A DNA stretch of 64,000 nucleotides from Archaeoglobaceae archaeon (GTDB lineage Archaea; Halobacteriota; Archaeoglobi; Archaeoglobales; Archaeoglobaceae): positions 124,001 to 188,000 of the forward strand of contig JAVYOO010000001.1 in NCBI GenBank assembly GCA_038734275.1. Reading direction: 5' to 3'. Both the position numbers and the translations under genes were made by a program. Below are positions 8,701-16,779 of this stretch, piece by piece (position 1 is the first letter of the stretch; each line of letters begins with the position of its first letter). Below the pieces are notes generated by a model that had not been told where the DNA came from, did no database searches, and saw only the letters and a program-made list of their open reading frames with translations.

Positions 8701-9273
8701 ATGACGCTAAAAATTGCAAAAGACTTCTATCTCCTAAAACCAGGCAAGGTGGTGTTTGGCGATGATGGAGAGATTTTATATGCCTCATCTTCAGTTAGTC
8801 TTATCCTGGATGAAATTTACGTGGTAGTTGACACGGGCTTACCAACTGATCAGGGAGAAATTGTCCAAGCTCTTTCGGAACTTGGCTTAAGACCTTCTGA
8901 TATAGACATTGTGATCAATACACACCTCCATCCAGATCACTGCGGTGGAAATGAACTTTTCTCTGGCAAGATATTTGCTCATCCTCTTGAAATTCGGCGA
9001 ACTTCTGCAGATTATCTGCCATGTCCTTCAAAAATCTCCGAAAGAATAAAAGTAATCGAAACTCCGGGCCACATCGATGGACACATCTCTGTTGTTTTTG
9101 AGGAGATAGTTGTTGCTGGTGATGCAATTCCAACAAAGGACAATTATTTAAAGAGTTTAATTCCGAGGCTTCATACGAATGCCGAGAAGGCAAGGGAAAG
9201 CATGGAGAAGATAATAAAAATTTCAAAGATAATTATTCCGGGACATGATGAGCCCATTTATGTTTTAAAGTAG
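8701..9273 (+). CDS. small metallo-beta-lactamase-fold hydrolase, 190 aa
   Basis: A compact MBL-fold protein with the metal motif NTHLHPDHCGG, further ligands in TPGHIDGH and AGDA, and a terminal PGHDEP. At 190 residues it has no C-terminal extension, unlike the 319-residue MBL protein 2 kb away, and the two are not close copies. It is monocistronic and divergent from the AbfD operon across 220 bp of AT-rich DNA. The decamer AAAGTCAGAA just before its ATG (8689-8698) also occurs just before nikMN (3348-3357); no function is known for it. The substrate is unknown. Confidence 0.83.
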   Translation: MTLKIAKDFYLLKPGKVVFGDDGEILYASSSVSLILDEIYVVVDTGLPTDQGEIVQALSELGLRPSDIDIVINTHLHPDHCGGNELFSGKIFAHPLEIRRTSADYLPCPSKISERIKVIETPGHIDGHISVVFEEIVVAGDAIPTKDNYLKSLIPRLHTNAEKARESMEKIIKISKIIIPGHDEPIYVLK

Positions 9274-9999
9274 AGTTGCAACTGCTATTGCTCTTGCAAA
9301 ACCTTCAGCGCTCTGATTTCTACTTGTGTCTACGATTCTGTATGGTAATCCGCAGTAGACTGCGCCATACTCTTTTCCGCCCCCGAGATAGCAGAGAGAT
9401 CTGAAAATAAGGTTTCCCGAAATGCCATCTGGAGCAATTACTATCCCTTTTTCAACTGCATCCTCTATTCTTATTTCAAGGTTCTCCCCTCCAGAAACTT
9501 TTGCAACGAGCTCTGCTTCAGCAAGAGATCGATCAACAAGCTCGTATCTTCCAATGTCTCCATATCTTCCTCCAGCAAGCACAGCTACTTTCTTTGGGAT
9601 TCCAAGCATTTCTGCTATTTGCTTTGAATACTCAATTAGCTTTAATTTTTCCGAAATTGTTTTGCCTTCATCAACTCCAACGGGAGAAAGAAGGAAAAGA
9701 ACCCCACTTATCGTTTCAAAAATTCCAACTCTCAGTGGTGAATAGTCCTTTCTTAGAATTTCAAGCATTTTTGAAGCTCTTGCGGTTCCCCGAACTATGG
9801 CATGAACTTCTCCTGAGATGACAAGTCTTGACAACTCTTTTTCAGTTTTTTCTCCTTTATCAACTACCAATACATCTGCAAATTTGGCAAGTTCTACCGC
9901 TTTCAGTATTCGCTCCTCGCTTGTTTCATCGAATCTGTAAAGCCCAATAGCAATTTTTTTTCTTTTTATCCTTTCTTTTATATTTTTATGCAGATACAT
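9265..9999 (-). CDS. mtxX: methanogenesis marker protein 4 (MtxX family)
   Basis: A member of the MtxX family (methanogenesis marker 4), conserved in methanogens and once annotated as a putative methyltransferase. It has Rossmann-like alternation and resembles phosphotransacetylase-type folds: a conserved core VAVLAGGRYGDIGRYE and IVIAPDGISGNLIFRSL near residues 140-210. About 244 residues from the chosen ATG at 9999, which leaves a 7-bp gap to the upstream flavoprotein gene; an alternative ATG at 10026 would overlap that gene. The biochemical function is unproven. It lies beside other marker genes, supporting a role in methanogenesis, and its stop overlaps the convergent MBL gene. Confidence 0.85.
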   Translation of the reverse strand: MYLHKNIKERIKRKKIAIGLYRFDETSEERILKAVELAKFADVLVVDKGEKTEKELSRLVISGEVHAIVRGTARASKMLEILRKDYSPLRVGIFETISGVLFLLSPVGVDEGKTISEKLKLIEYSKQIAEMLGIPKKVAVLAGGRYGDIGRYELVDRSLAEAELVAKVSGGENLEIRIEDAVEKGIVIAPDGISGNLIFRSLCYLGGGKEYGAVYCGLPYRIVDTSRNQSAEGFARAIAVATLL

Positions 10000-10006
10000 A
10001 TTATTT

Positions 10007-10561
10007 CTACCGCAAAGCTTCTGCAATTTTCTTGGCTAAATTTTTGCATGAATTAAGACCGAATTCGTCTCTTTTTACTGCCTCAAGATCTTTCATGGAA
10101 CCAACGAGAGTTCCACCAAATCTCATCGCAACAAGCCTCATCTCATGCGTTAGCATCCACTGGTGTATCTGATCACAAACGATCTCCTGACCACCGTTTC
10201 TTGCCTGTCCTACCGCAATTGCTCCACCCAATTTTCCTTTAAGCTTTCCCCGAATCATTATACTTCTATCAAACAGCGCCTTTACCTGAGCAGAGACGCT
10301 TACGTAATAAACTGGAGAAGCTATGATTATTGCATCTGCCGCGATCATTTTATCAAACACTTCCTTGGCATCATCTTTTATCGGGCATTCTTTTCCTTCT
10401 AAGCATTTACCACAGTGGTTGCAGAACTTAACTTCCTTTTCTGCCAGCGAAATTCTTTCGGTTTCAAAACCAAGTTCTTTAAGTTCGTTTAGTGTAAAAT
10501 TCAGTGCGAATTCGGTATTTGCACCTTTTCTTGGTGATCCACAAATTCCGAGCACTTTCAT
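10007..10561 (-). CDS. iron-sulfur flavoprotein (Isf-like NADPH-dependent FMN reductase family)
   Basis: A flavodoxin-fold protein of the NADPH-dependent FMN reductase family. The N-terminal FMN phosphate loop reads GSPRKGANTE, and a compact cysteine cluster, CNHCGKC with a fourth cysteine five residues on, matches the [4Fe-4S] motif of methanogen iron-sulfur flavoproteins (Isf). Isf proteins pass electrons from ferredoxin and can reduce O2 or H2O2. The start at 10561 gives MKVLGICGSP as expected; ATGs at 10573 and 10612 would add only poor sequence. It lies upstream of mtxX in the same direction with a 7-bp gap, so it may serve as an electron carrier to marker-protein chemistry (inference). 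Confidence 0.87.
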   Translation of the reverse strand: MKVLGICGSPRKGANTEFALNFTLNELKELGFETERISLAEKEVKFCNHCGKCLEGKECPIKDDAKEVFDKMIAADAIIIASPVYYVSVSAQVKALFDRSIMIRGKLKGKLGGAIAVGQARNGGQEIVCDQIHQWMLTHEMRLVAMRFGGTLVGSMKDLEAVKRDEFGLNSCKNLAKKIAEALR

Positions 10562-10643
10562 AGCTAAACTCATGATTTTCTGTATATATCTTTTGCCTTT
10601 CGAGTTCAGCAAGTTTTATCAATTCCGGGTTTCAGACAAGAAT

Positions 10644-11231
10644 ATGAAAAAAAGCTTTGAAGAACTCCTTGAAGGACTTAAAAAGATTCATCCGGATTTT
10701 AAGGTAATCTCCACCGATACTGTGGTAGTCTCGGATTGGGTAAGATGGAAATGCATGTTTGGTTGTAAAGCTTTTGGAAAGCATTTGAATTGTCCACCAT
10801 TCGTTCCTTCAGTGGAGGAGACAAGGAAGTTGCTTAAATGCTATCGCTCTGCAATTCTTGCAAGATTCGAGGCAAAGCCTGATTACTCTCAACCTCCAGA
10901 AAGGATTCATCACTACCTAATGAACACATTGCGGGAATTTTATGATACAATGTTCGAAATGGAACGCTTTGCATACACTTCTGGCTACTACAAAGCATTT
11001 GCTCTATATGCTCTGCCTTGTCCTTACTGCGATCCATGTGTTGCAGAAAAACTCGAAACAATCGATATAGATCCGAAACGCTATTGCAAATTCCAGCATA
11101 AAGTAAGGCCTGCAATGGAAGCAACTGGTATTGACGTTTTTCAGACTGTTAGGAATGCGGGATATGACTTGGAAGTTTTAACGTCTCCATCTGATAAAAT
11201 TCTGTTTTATGGATTACTGCTGCTTGAGTAG
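10644..11231 (+). CDS. DUF2284 metal-binding protein
   Basis: A 195-residue cysteine-rich protein of the DUF2284 family (predicted metal-binding). Visible clusters are CMFGCKAFGKHLNCPP near residues 34-50 and CPYCDPC near 130-137, with another cysteine at YCKF; such spacing suggests an iron-sulfur cluster or zinc. The frame is open further upstream to 10323, but that stretch lies antisense to the flavoprotein gene; the ATG at 10644 fits family length. It leads an operon with mmp8 (9-bp gap) and the A2 paralogue (8-bp gap). Function unknown; the context points to metal or electron supply for a marker-protein machine. Confidence 0.8.
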   Translation: MKKSFEELLEGLKKIHPDFKVISTDTVVVSDWVRWKCMFGCKAFGKHLNCPPFVPSVEETRKLLKCYRSAILARFEAKPDYSQPPERIHHYLMNTLREFYDTMFEMERFAYTSGYYKAFALYALPCPYCDPCVAEKLETIDIDPKRYCKFQHKVRPAMEATGIDVFQTVRNAGYDLEVLTSPSDKILFYGLLLLE

Positions 11232-11240
11232 GGTGGTAGT

Positions 11241-12086
11241 TTGGACGAGCATGTCATGGAACTTCTCGGAAAGGCTAAAGCAGTAGTAAGAGACGGTAAA
11301 ATAGTTGAAATTTCAGAGCCAAAGCTGAGATATTGTCCACTTTTCAGGAAACTTCATGGAATTGAAAGAATAACTAAGGAGGAAGTTTGGAAAAATCTCA
11401 ACTATAGAATCCAGAGCTTCGGACTTTTTACTGCAAATAGAAAGATTTTAGACGATCGAGTTTTTGCAACCTTTGGCGCTTCTGAAATCTTTTACAGCTG
11501 TCTAAAAAGTGGTTTCCTTGATGTGGTTGTAATCGTTGCAGACTGTGCTGGGACAGTTGTAACTTCCAATCCCAAGCTCGTTCAGGGGCTTGGTGGAAGA
11601 ATTTCAGGACTAATAAAGACTTCACCAGTCAAGGAGGTAATAGAGAGAATCGAAAAAGAGGGGGGATTTGTGATAAACAAAAATGCGGAGATAAACCAAA
11701 TAAAGGGTGTAACCTTCGCTGTAGAGAGCGGTTTCAGTAAAATAGGGGTCACGCTTACAACGCCAGAAGAGGCAAAGGCATGTGTGGAGATTGAGAAAAG
11801 GAGTAATGTTAGAATCCTGAAATTCGCCGTCCACACTACTGGAGCCAATTGGAGCGCTGAAGATGCCAAGAACTTTGATCTGATCACTCTTTGCGCCTCA
11901 AGAAGTTTGCGGGAGAATCTTAAGGGAATCATAAAGGCTCAGGCTGGTGAAGCCATTCCAATTGTCGCACTTTCTGAATTTGGAAAATATGCTCTGCTTG
12001 AGAGGGCAAAGGATATGGATGGAATCCTTATAATCTCAAAGCCACTTCCATATCTTAGCCAAAACCAACCAGAACCATTGATATAG
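11241..12086 (+). CDS. methanogenesis marker protein 8 (DUF2099)
   Basis: A 281-residue DUF2099 protein, the family called methanogenesis marker 8. Recognisable features are the N-terminal KYCPLF-like segment (here RYCPLFRKLHGI) and the glycine-rich IVADCAGTVV and NPKLVQGLGGRISGLIKTSPV block. Function is unproven; conservation tracks with MCR. The start is a TTG with a GGTGG ribosome binding site just before it. It sits between the DUF2284 gene and a component A2 paralogue in an operon with gaps under 10 bp, so the three probably act together. Confidence 0.87.
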   Translation: MDEHVMELLGKAKAVVRDGKIVEISEPKLRYCPLFRKLHGIERITKEEVWKNLNYRIQSFGLFTANRKILDDRVFATFGASEIFYSCLKSGFLDVVVIVADCAGTVVTSNPKLVQGLGGRISGLIKTSPVKEVIERIEKEGGFVINKNAEINQIKGVTFAVESGFSKIGVTLTTPEEAKACVEIEKRSNVRILKFAVHTTGANWSAEDAKNFDLITLCASRSLRENLKGIIKAQAGEAIPIVALSEFGKYALLERAKDMDGILIISKPLPYLSQNQPEPLI

Positions 12087-12094
12087 GGATAGAT

Positions 12095-13729
12095 ATGATT
12101 GTCGAAGTCCGAAATCTGGTCAAAAACTACATGCTTAGCAGTGGAAAAACACTAAGAGCTCTTGAAGTAGAGCATTTTGCAGTCGAGAAGGGGGATTTGG
12201 TTGGATTACTTGGCAAAAGCGGTAGCGGAAAAACAACCCTGCTGAGAATTCTCAGAGGTGCGGAGAGTTTTGACGAGGGAGAAGTTTTGATCGATGGGAT
12301 TCGGCTAACTCCTCAATCGAGCAAAGGGGAATTCAGGAGTGTGATGGAGAAAACTGCCATACATCTACAGCGTTCTTTTGGTTTGTGGTCTGAGAAAGTC
12401 ATTGAAAACGTGATTAGAGCCATAGCCTATACCCAATTTGGTGAAGAAATCCTACCAGAATGGGATCCGGTATTGTATGAAGAAATGCAGAGAGAGGCGA
12501 TGAAATTACTGGAAATTGTGGATTTGAAGCATAAAGCGGAGTGCTGGGCTGAGATTCTCAGCGGTGGTGAAAAGCAAAGGTTAATCCTGGCAAGACAAAT
12601 TGCCAAGAAACCGTCAGTTTTGCTTTTAGATGAATTTGGAACCATGACATGTCCCGAAACACGACAAAAGGCGATAGAAATGATTAAAAAAGTGAACAAA
12701 GAGCTTGGAATTACTGTAATTTTCTCTTCTCATATGCCTGAAATTCACAGAGCTCTGGCAAAGAGGGTTGTTTTGATTGAAAGAGGGAAGATCGTTGATG
12801 ATGGAACTCCTGAAGAAATAATTTCGAAATTCCTTTCAGAACTTGAACAACCGATTAACGGTCGGAAGAGGATTGGTGGAGGGGTAGTTCGGCTTGAGAA
12901 TGTCAGAAAGAAGTATTATGTTGTTCCTGGTGGACAGACACTCGATTTGAGAGACGTTTCGATTTCAATTCGAAGGGGCGAAATAGTTGGTTTTATTGGG
13001 AGAAGTGGTAGTGGTAAAACAGTTCTTGCAAGGCTTATTAGTGGGCTTGAACTTCCAGATGAAGGTAGAGTAATGATAAGAACAGAAAGAAAATGGGTTG
13101 ATTTCAGCAAGTTTGGGAGAAAGAACGTTGAGGTCAGGAGAAAGATAGGCATACTGCATCAGGAGTTTGCCTTGCCCTTCTGGGCAAAGGTTAGCGACTT
13201 AATTGCATATAAGATTAGAATAAAAAGAGAAAGTGCTGTTGAAGAAGCAATGAAAAAAGCTGAAGAGCTCGGAATGAGCGAAAGTCTATTCGATGCAATC
13301 TACAGGATGACAGATCTACCCAGAGAGGAGGCAGAAATAAGGTTGAGGAGACTTGGACTGCCGTATGATATTATAAAGGAGCTATTCCCAGAGAGCTCGG
13401 AAGATCTCACAAAGATTTACCCGATTCTTGAGAGGCTTAATCTTCCAGTAGAAATTTTAGATCGGCAAAGTCATGAGCTTTCTGGTGGTGAAGCGGTCCG
13501 TCTTGGTATTGCTTTAGCTTCGATAACAAAACCAAAGATATTAATTCTTGATGAACCCTTCGGAGACATTGATCCGGTAACGCTCAGAAAAGTTGCAAAC
13601 TTCCTAAAGGAAATGAACCTGAAAGACAGAACCACTATAATCGTTATAAGTCATCAGCATGAGCTTGTAAAAGAGCTTGCGGATAGAATAATTCAGGTAG
13701 ACGATGGAAAGGTTCAGGAAGTGAAGTAG
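12095..13729 (+). CDS. component A2 (AtwA) paralogue, double ABC ATPase
   Basis: Soluble ABC protein with two fused nucleotide-binding domains and no membrane helices, 544 residues. Domain 1: Walker A GKSGSGKTT, signature LSGGEKQRLILARQ, Walker B VLLLDEF. Domain 2: Walker A GRSGSGKTV, signature LSGGEAVRLGIALAS, Walker B ILILDEPFGDIDP. It resembles AtwA (29743-31479) along its length but lacks the four-cysteine insertion of that protein, and its first D-loop reads FGTMTCPETR instead of a canonical PTGTLDPE. The true AtwA is the other copy; this one lies with mmp8. It is probably an ATP-driven activator for MCR or another low-potential metal centre. Confidence 0.83.
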   Translation: MIVEVRNLVKNYMLSSGKTLRALEVEHFAVEKGDLVGLLGKSGSGKTTLLRILRGAESFDEGEVLIDGIRLTPQSSKGEFRSVMEKTAIHLQRSFGLWSEKVIENVIRAIAYTQFGEEILPEWDPVLYEEMQREAMKLLEIVDLKHKAECWAEILSGGEKQRLILARQIAKKPSVLLLDEFGTMTCPETRQKAIEMIKKVNKELGITVIFSSHMPEIHRALAKRVVLIERGKIVDDGTPEEIISKFLSELEQPINGRKRIGGGVVRLENVRKKYYVVPGGQTLDLRDVSISIRRGEIVGFIGRSGSGKTVLARLISGLELPDEGRVMIRTERKWVDFSKFGRKNVEVRRKIGILHQEFALPFWAKVSDLIAYKIRIKRESAVEEAMKKAEELGMSESLFDAIYRMTDLPREEAEIRLRRLGLPYDIIKELFPESSEDLTKIYPILERLNLPVEILDRQSHELSGGEAVRLGIALASITKPKILILDEPFGDIDPVTLRKVANFLKEMNLKDRTTIIVISHQHELVKELADRIIQVDDGKVQEVK

Positions 13730-15159
13730 CCCGACTGTAGCTTTATTCTTTCATTGAGCACACATTTGCCGTTTCTTAAGCCTCCAATGGGATTCTTTGG
13801 ATTGCCAAGGGCGTTCATGCACCTTGCCATAACAGCAGCACCCCTTGCTAATCCGTCATCGACGAAAACAATATTTTTTTCAGGCTTTTTATATAATTCA
13901 AGGTCTTTTAGCTCTTCAAGAAAAAGCCATGGTTTCTTTCCTGTTATACCGGCTCTTCCAGTAATTCCAATTGCCATATTTTCCATGAAGAACCCCTCAC
14001 TTTGGATGACTTCAAGTATCCTTCTGAAAATCTTCGCCATTACAACGTCGATCGTTGCAAAGAGCAGGTTTTGATCCCTGATCTCAGCTCCAATCTTTTC
14101 TAACTCATTAAAATTGCTCCCGTTATCGCCCACATCACATCCTACAAGCAAGATCCCTGCATCCTCTGCAGCCCTTGCATTGACAGGTATTTTACCGTAT
14201 CTCTTGCAGTTTGCAGGAACTTTACCTATCCTGATGTGGCGGTGAATCTCTTCTGCAAATTCAAAGGCCTCATCTTTGATGCTGTATTCACATAGCTTAA
14301 GATCGATCGCTGAAACTTCTTTGTTTTTTAGAAATCCCTTGGTTATGACATCAGCTATGGCACCGCCAAGACCGCAAAAGTTGCCTATGGTTCTTGCGTA
14401 AGGCAGATCGTCGTTTGTAATCCTCCCTTTCAGAGTTGTGCCAAAATCCATGGAAATACATGGATTTCTAAAATCAACGTCTGTCCATTTTGCCCCTTCC
14501 TTGATTCCAGCAGTTGATAGCTCACCTTCCATCTCATTTGCTACGATTTCAGCTCCTGTTGAGCCTCTGGGAGGCATAACACCCGCAACGGAACCGTCGA
14601 AAAAGACCTTATCGAGGAGACTGAACTTCCTTATTTTTTCTGGTAAGTTATCCTTTGTAACCGCGGGAACCATCTTGCCTGGCGGAACTCCGGCTAAAAG
14701 GCTTCCATCCGCAAGAGCCTGTATAAAAGTTCCTATATCACTTGGATTTTCAAAATGTGCAACTACTCCAGTAGACCGAACGAGAAAATCAATTTCAGAA
14801 ACGTTTATTCCGGATTTATTGCAAGCTTCCTTTATGGATTCGCTCACGATTTCAGCAATGGATTGCCTTGTAAGCGGGACTCCAAAAATAGTCTCACCAA
14901 AGATGGTCTCACCAAGTCTTGGCTTTCTAACCTCTCGCGTAAGCTTTACAACTTTATTCACGAGGTATGTTTTCCCGCTCGTAAGATCTGTGGCGGTTAT
15001 AATACATTTCGTGGTGGTATTTCCAACTTCAACAGATGCCACGATAAATAACGTTAAACTTCCTGCCTCCATTGAAGCTCCATTGACCTTTCTGTGCAGA
15101 GAGATATATTCACTCTTGGCTATTCGTGGCTTGGAGGATAAAAGAGATAATTTAACCAT
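13714..15159 (-). CDS. methanogenesis marker protein 14
   Basis: A large (481 aa) ASKHA-type ATPase recognised as methanogenesis marker 14. Phosphate-binding strands are visible at VASVEVGNTTTKC near residues 40-52 and CISMDFGTTLKG near 243-255. Glycine motifs such as ITGRAGITG near residue 405 match actin/hexokinase-like ATPases, a fold shared with RACo/RamA corrinoid activators. The ATG at 15159 overlaps the nifB stop and gives an N-terminus of family-like length; an internal ATG at 15072 has a better GGAG site and is an alternative. It is the last gene of the long minus-strand run from mtr through nifB. It meets the A2 paralogue tail to tail with a 16-bp overlap. A role in reductive activation is plausible but unproven. 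Confidence 0.82.
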   Translation of the reverse strand: MVKLSLLSSKPRIAKSEYISLHRKVNGASMEAGSLTLFIVASVEVGNTTTKCIITATDLTSGKTYLVNKVVKLTREVRKPRLGETIFGETIFGVPLTRQSIAEIVSESIKEACNKSGINVSEIDFLVRSTGVVAHFENPSDIGTFIQALADGSLLAGVPPGKMVPAVTKDNLPEKIRKFSLLDKVFFDGSVAGVMPPRGSTGAEIVANEMEGELSTAGIKEGAKWTDVDFRNPCISMDFGTTLKGRITNDDLPYARTIGNFCGLGGAIADVITKGFLKNKEVSAIDLKLCEYSIKDEAFEFAEEIHRHIRIGKVPANCKRYGKIPVNARAAEDAGILLVGCDVGDNGSNFNELEKIGAEIRDQNLLFATIDVVMAKIFRRILEVIQSEGFFMENMAIGITGRAGITGKKPWLFLEELKDLELYKKPEKNIVFVDDGLARGAAVMARCMNALGNPKNPIGGLRNGKCVLNERIKLQSGYFTS

Positions 15160-16018
15160 GGAAGTAGGTGCTACCCACAGCTTTCTCCTTTCCCGGAATT
15201 CCGCATGCGTCAGCCCTGCACTGTCTGCAAAGTCTAAAAACTCTTAAATGCTTTGAAGCAACCTCCCTTGCCTTTTCAAGCTCTTCGCAAGTTGGCTTTC
15301 TCCAGTCCTTAAAGCTGTGGAGCGGGATAAGGGGGATTATATTCATTATAAAAGCTCCTCTTTTCTTAGCCTCAATCGCAATCTTTTCAATCTCGCCTTC
15401 ATTAAGCCCGGGAATTAACACTGTGTTCACCTTCACAGCCATTCCCGCTTCAGCTGAAGCTTTTATTCCTTCAAGCTGTTTCTCGATCAAAAACTTTGCC
15501 CCTTCAACACCACTAAGCCTTTTACCATTGTATTCGACCCATTCATAGATCTTTGCCCCAATCTCTGGATCGAGAGCATTGACTGTCACCGTGACCGTTT
15601 TGACGTTCAATCTCTTAAGCTCTTCAATTTTGTCAGCCAAAAGAAGTCCATTTGTTGCTATGCAGAGAATAAGCTCGGGATATTTTTCGTGAACAAGCTT
15701 GAGAGTCTTAAAGGACTCTTCGTTTGCGAGAACTTCGCCAGGACCAGCAATTCCAACAACCTTAAGCGGATAGTTCTTTCGAGCTTCTTCAACTCTCTTC
15801 AAAGCTTCTTCAGCATTCACAATGCATGCAGAAACTCCCGGGCGATATTCGCATTTGTCAATCTTTCTTGTGCAGTAGCCACACTGGATGTTGCATTTTG
15901 GCGCCACAGGCAGGTGAATTCGTGCAAACTTGAAATGTGCCTCATGGCTGTAGCAGGGGTGAGCAGAGGTCAGATGGGCAAATTTGCTTCCGACTTTGTC
16001 CCACGTCTCTTCTTTCAT
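15152..16018 (-). CDS. nifB: NifB, FeMo-cofactor-type [8Fe-9S-C] cluster synthase
   Basis: A radical SAM enzyme that builds the carbide-centred NifB cofactor (L-cluster) from two [4Fe-4S] units. Diagnostic motifs: HPCYS at residues 20-24, radical SAM CNIQCGYC at 42-49, the ECYRP-like segment (CEYRPGV) near 56, the SAM-binding GIAGPGE near 90, and the C-terminal CRQCRADACG. The length of 288 residues is the stand-alone archaeal form without a NifX domain. No nitrogenase nifHDK genes are in the window; the NifH/NifD homologues here are CfbC/CfbD. The MCR activation complex of Methanococcus has been reported to hold clusters similar to the NifB product, which gives this gene a logical job here. 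It is cotranscribed with DUF169 (5-bp gap) and mmp14. Confidence 0.93.
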   Translation of the reverse strand: MKEETWDKVGSKFAHLTSAHPCYSHEAHFKFARIHLPVAPKCNIQCGYCTRKIDKCEYRPGVSACIVNAEEALKRVEEARKNYPLKVVGIAGPGEVLANEESFKTLKLVHEKYPELILCIATNGLLLADKIEELKRLNVKTVTVTVNALDPEIGAKIYEWVEYNGKRLSGVEGAKFLIEKQLEGIKASAEAGMAVKVNTVLIPGLNEGEIEKIAIEAKKRGAFIMNIIPLIPLHSFKDWRKPTCEELEKAREVASKHLRVFRLCRQCRADACGIPGKEKAVGSTYFHG

Positions 16019-16023
16019 TTCTC

Positions 16024-16758
16024 TCAGCCTTCCTTAGCCTTAAGTGCCTTATAAGCCTTTTTATCTCTTGCACTTGGAATTGCATTCTTTGAGAAGTGCT
16101 TCACGTAGTCTGCAATCTCTTCAAAGAATTTGAATGGAAATCCGAGCAAAGCTTCGTCGTCTGCTATGTCGGTAGCCATTCTACAGCCAAAACAGCCAAA
16201 GCTGAGGTTTATTTTTTGCCTTTTATAGGGAATTGCAGTGCAATCCAAACAAGTTGCTCTCATAACCGCTGTGTTGAGCTCAACTCTTTCGCCCTTAATT
16301 GCGTTAACATAAGCAAGCATGATCCACATTAGCTTCTCAGGCTGGTCTTCAACAATAACAACGTCTGGCTCCATTATTGCGGTTTCAAGCGGGAACAAGT
16401 ATAGGTCCTCAACTTCTCCAGCGGAGAATTTTTCCACATCTCCATAGATCTTTGCTCCAACTTCAGGCTCCTTTGAAATTCCGATCTTGAGCGAATGCTC
16501 TCCAGTCTTAAAACCTTCTGGAAGCTCTTTAAATCCAAATATGTCTGCAGATGCTGCACAACCAATTTCTTCTTTTCCAAGAAGCACATGCTCGCCCTTT
16601 CTTGCCTGCATTAGAGCTTGACAGTATCTGTAGCCCTTTAGCCTTTTGGCATTAACCTCAAGCCTTTTCGGAGAGATTTTAACTCCAACTACATAGCTTT
16701 TCAAACCAAGAATTTCTCTCAGCTCCTTTGCCTTGCTTCTTAGCTCCGCAATCTCCAT
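16024..16758 (-). CDS. DUF169 family protein
   Basis: A 244-residue DUF169 protein, a family common in anaerobic archaea and bacteria and of unknown function. Typical features seen are the N-terminal helical segment followed by VVGVKIS, a YCQALMQAR motif with a conserved cysteine, and C-terminal cysteines in CLDCTAIP and FGCFGCRMATDI. The cysteine pairs suggest metal or iron-sulfur binding. It lies 21 bp after the HdrD-like gene and 5 bp before nifB, in the same direction, so cotranscription is likely. Family members are often found near corrinoid or iron-sulfur enzymes, but I cannot assign a reaction. Confidence 0.82.
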   Translation of the reverse strand: MEIAELRSKAKELREILGLKSYVVGVKISPKRLEVNAKRLKGYRYCQALMQARKGEHVLLGKEEIGCAASADIFGFKELPEGFKTGEHSLKIGISKEPEVGAKIYGDVEKFSAGEVEDLYLFPLETAIMEPDVVIVEDQPEKLMWIMLAYVNAIKGERVELNTAVMRATCLDCTAIPYKRQKINLSFGCFGCRMATDIADDEALLGFPFKFFEEIADYVKHFSKNAIPSARDKKAYKALKAKEG

Positions 16759-16779
16759 TTAGATCACCAAAAATAAAAA

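Noticed and set aside
10323-10643. N-terminal extension of the DUF2284 frame
   Set aside because: The extension is antisense to the flavoprotein gene and has Ser-rich noncoding character; the ATG at 10644 fits the family length.
14888-14917. 15-bp tandem near-repeat in mmp14 (GETIF twice)
   Set aside because: In frame and 13 of 15 bases alike, but the surrounding protein keeps a plausible family length, so it may be an ancestral feature rather than a recent duplication.
14438-15247. 269-residue open frame on the plus strand over mmp14 and the end of nifB
   Set aside because: Antisense shadow of two recognised genes; Ser/Pro-rich composition is typical of a reverse frame.
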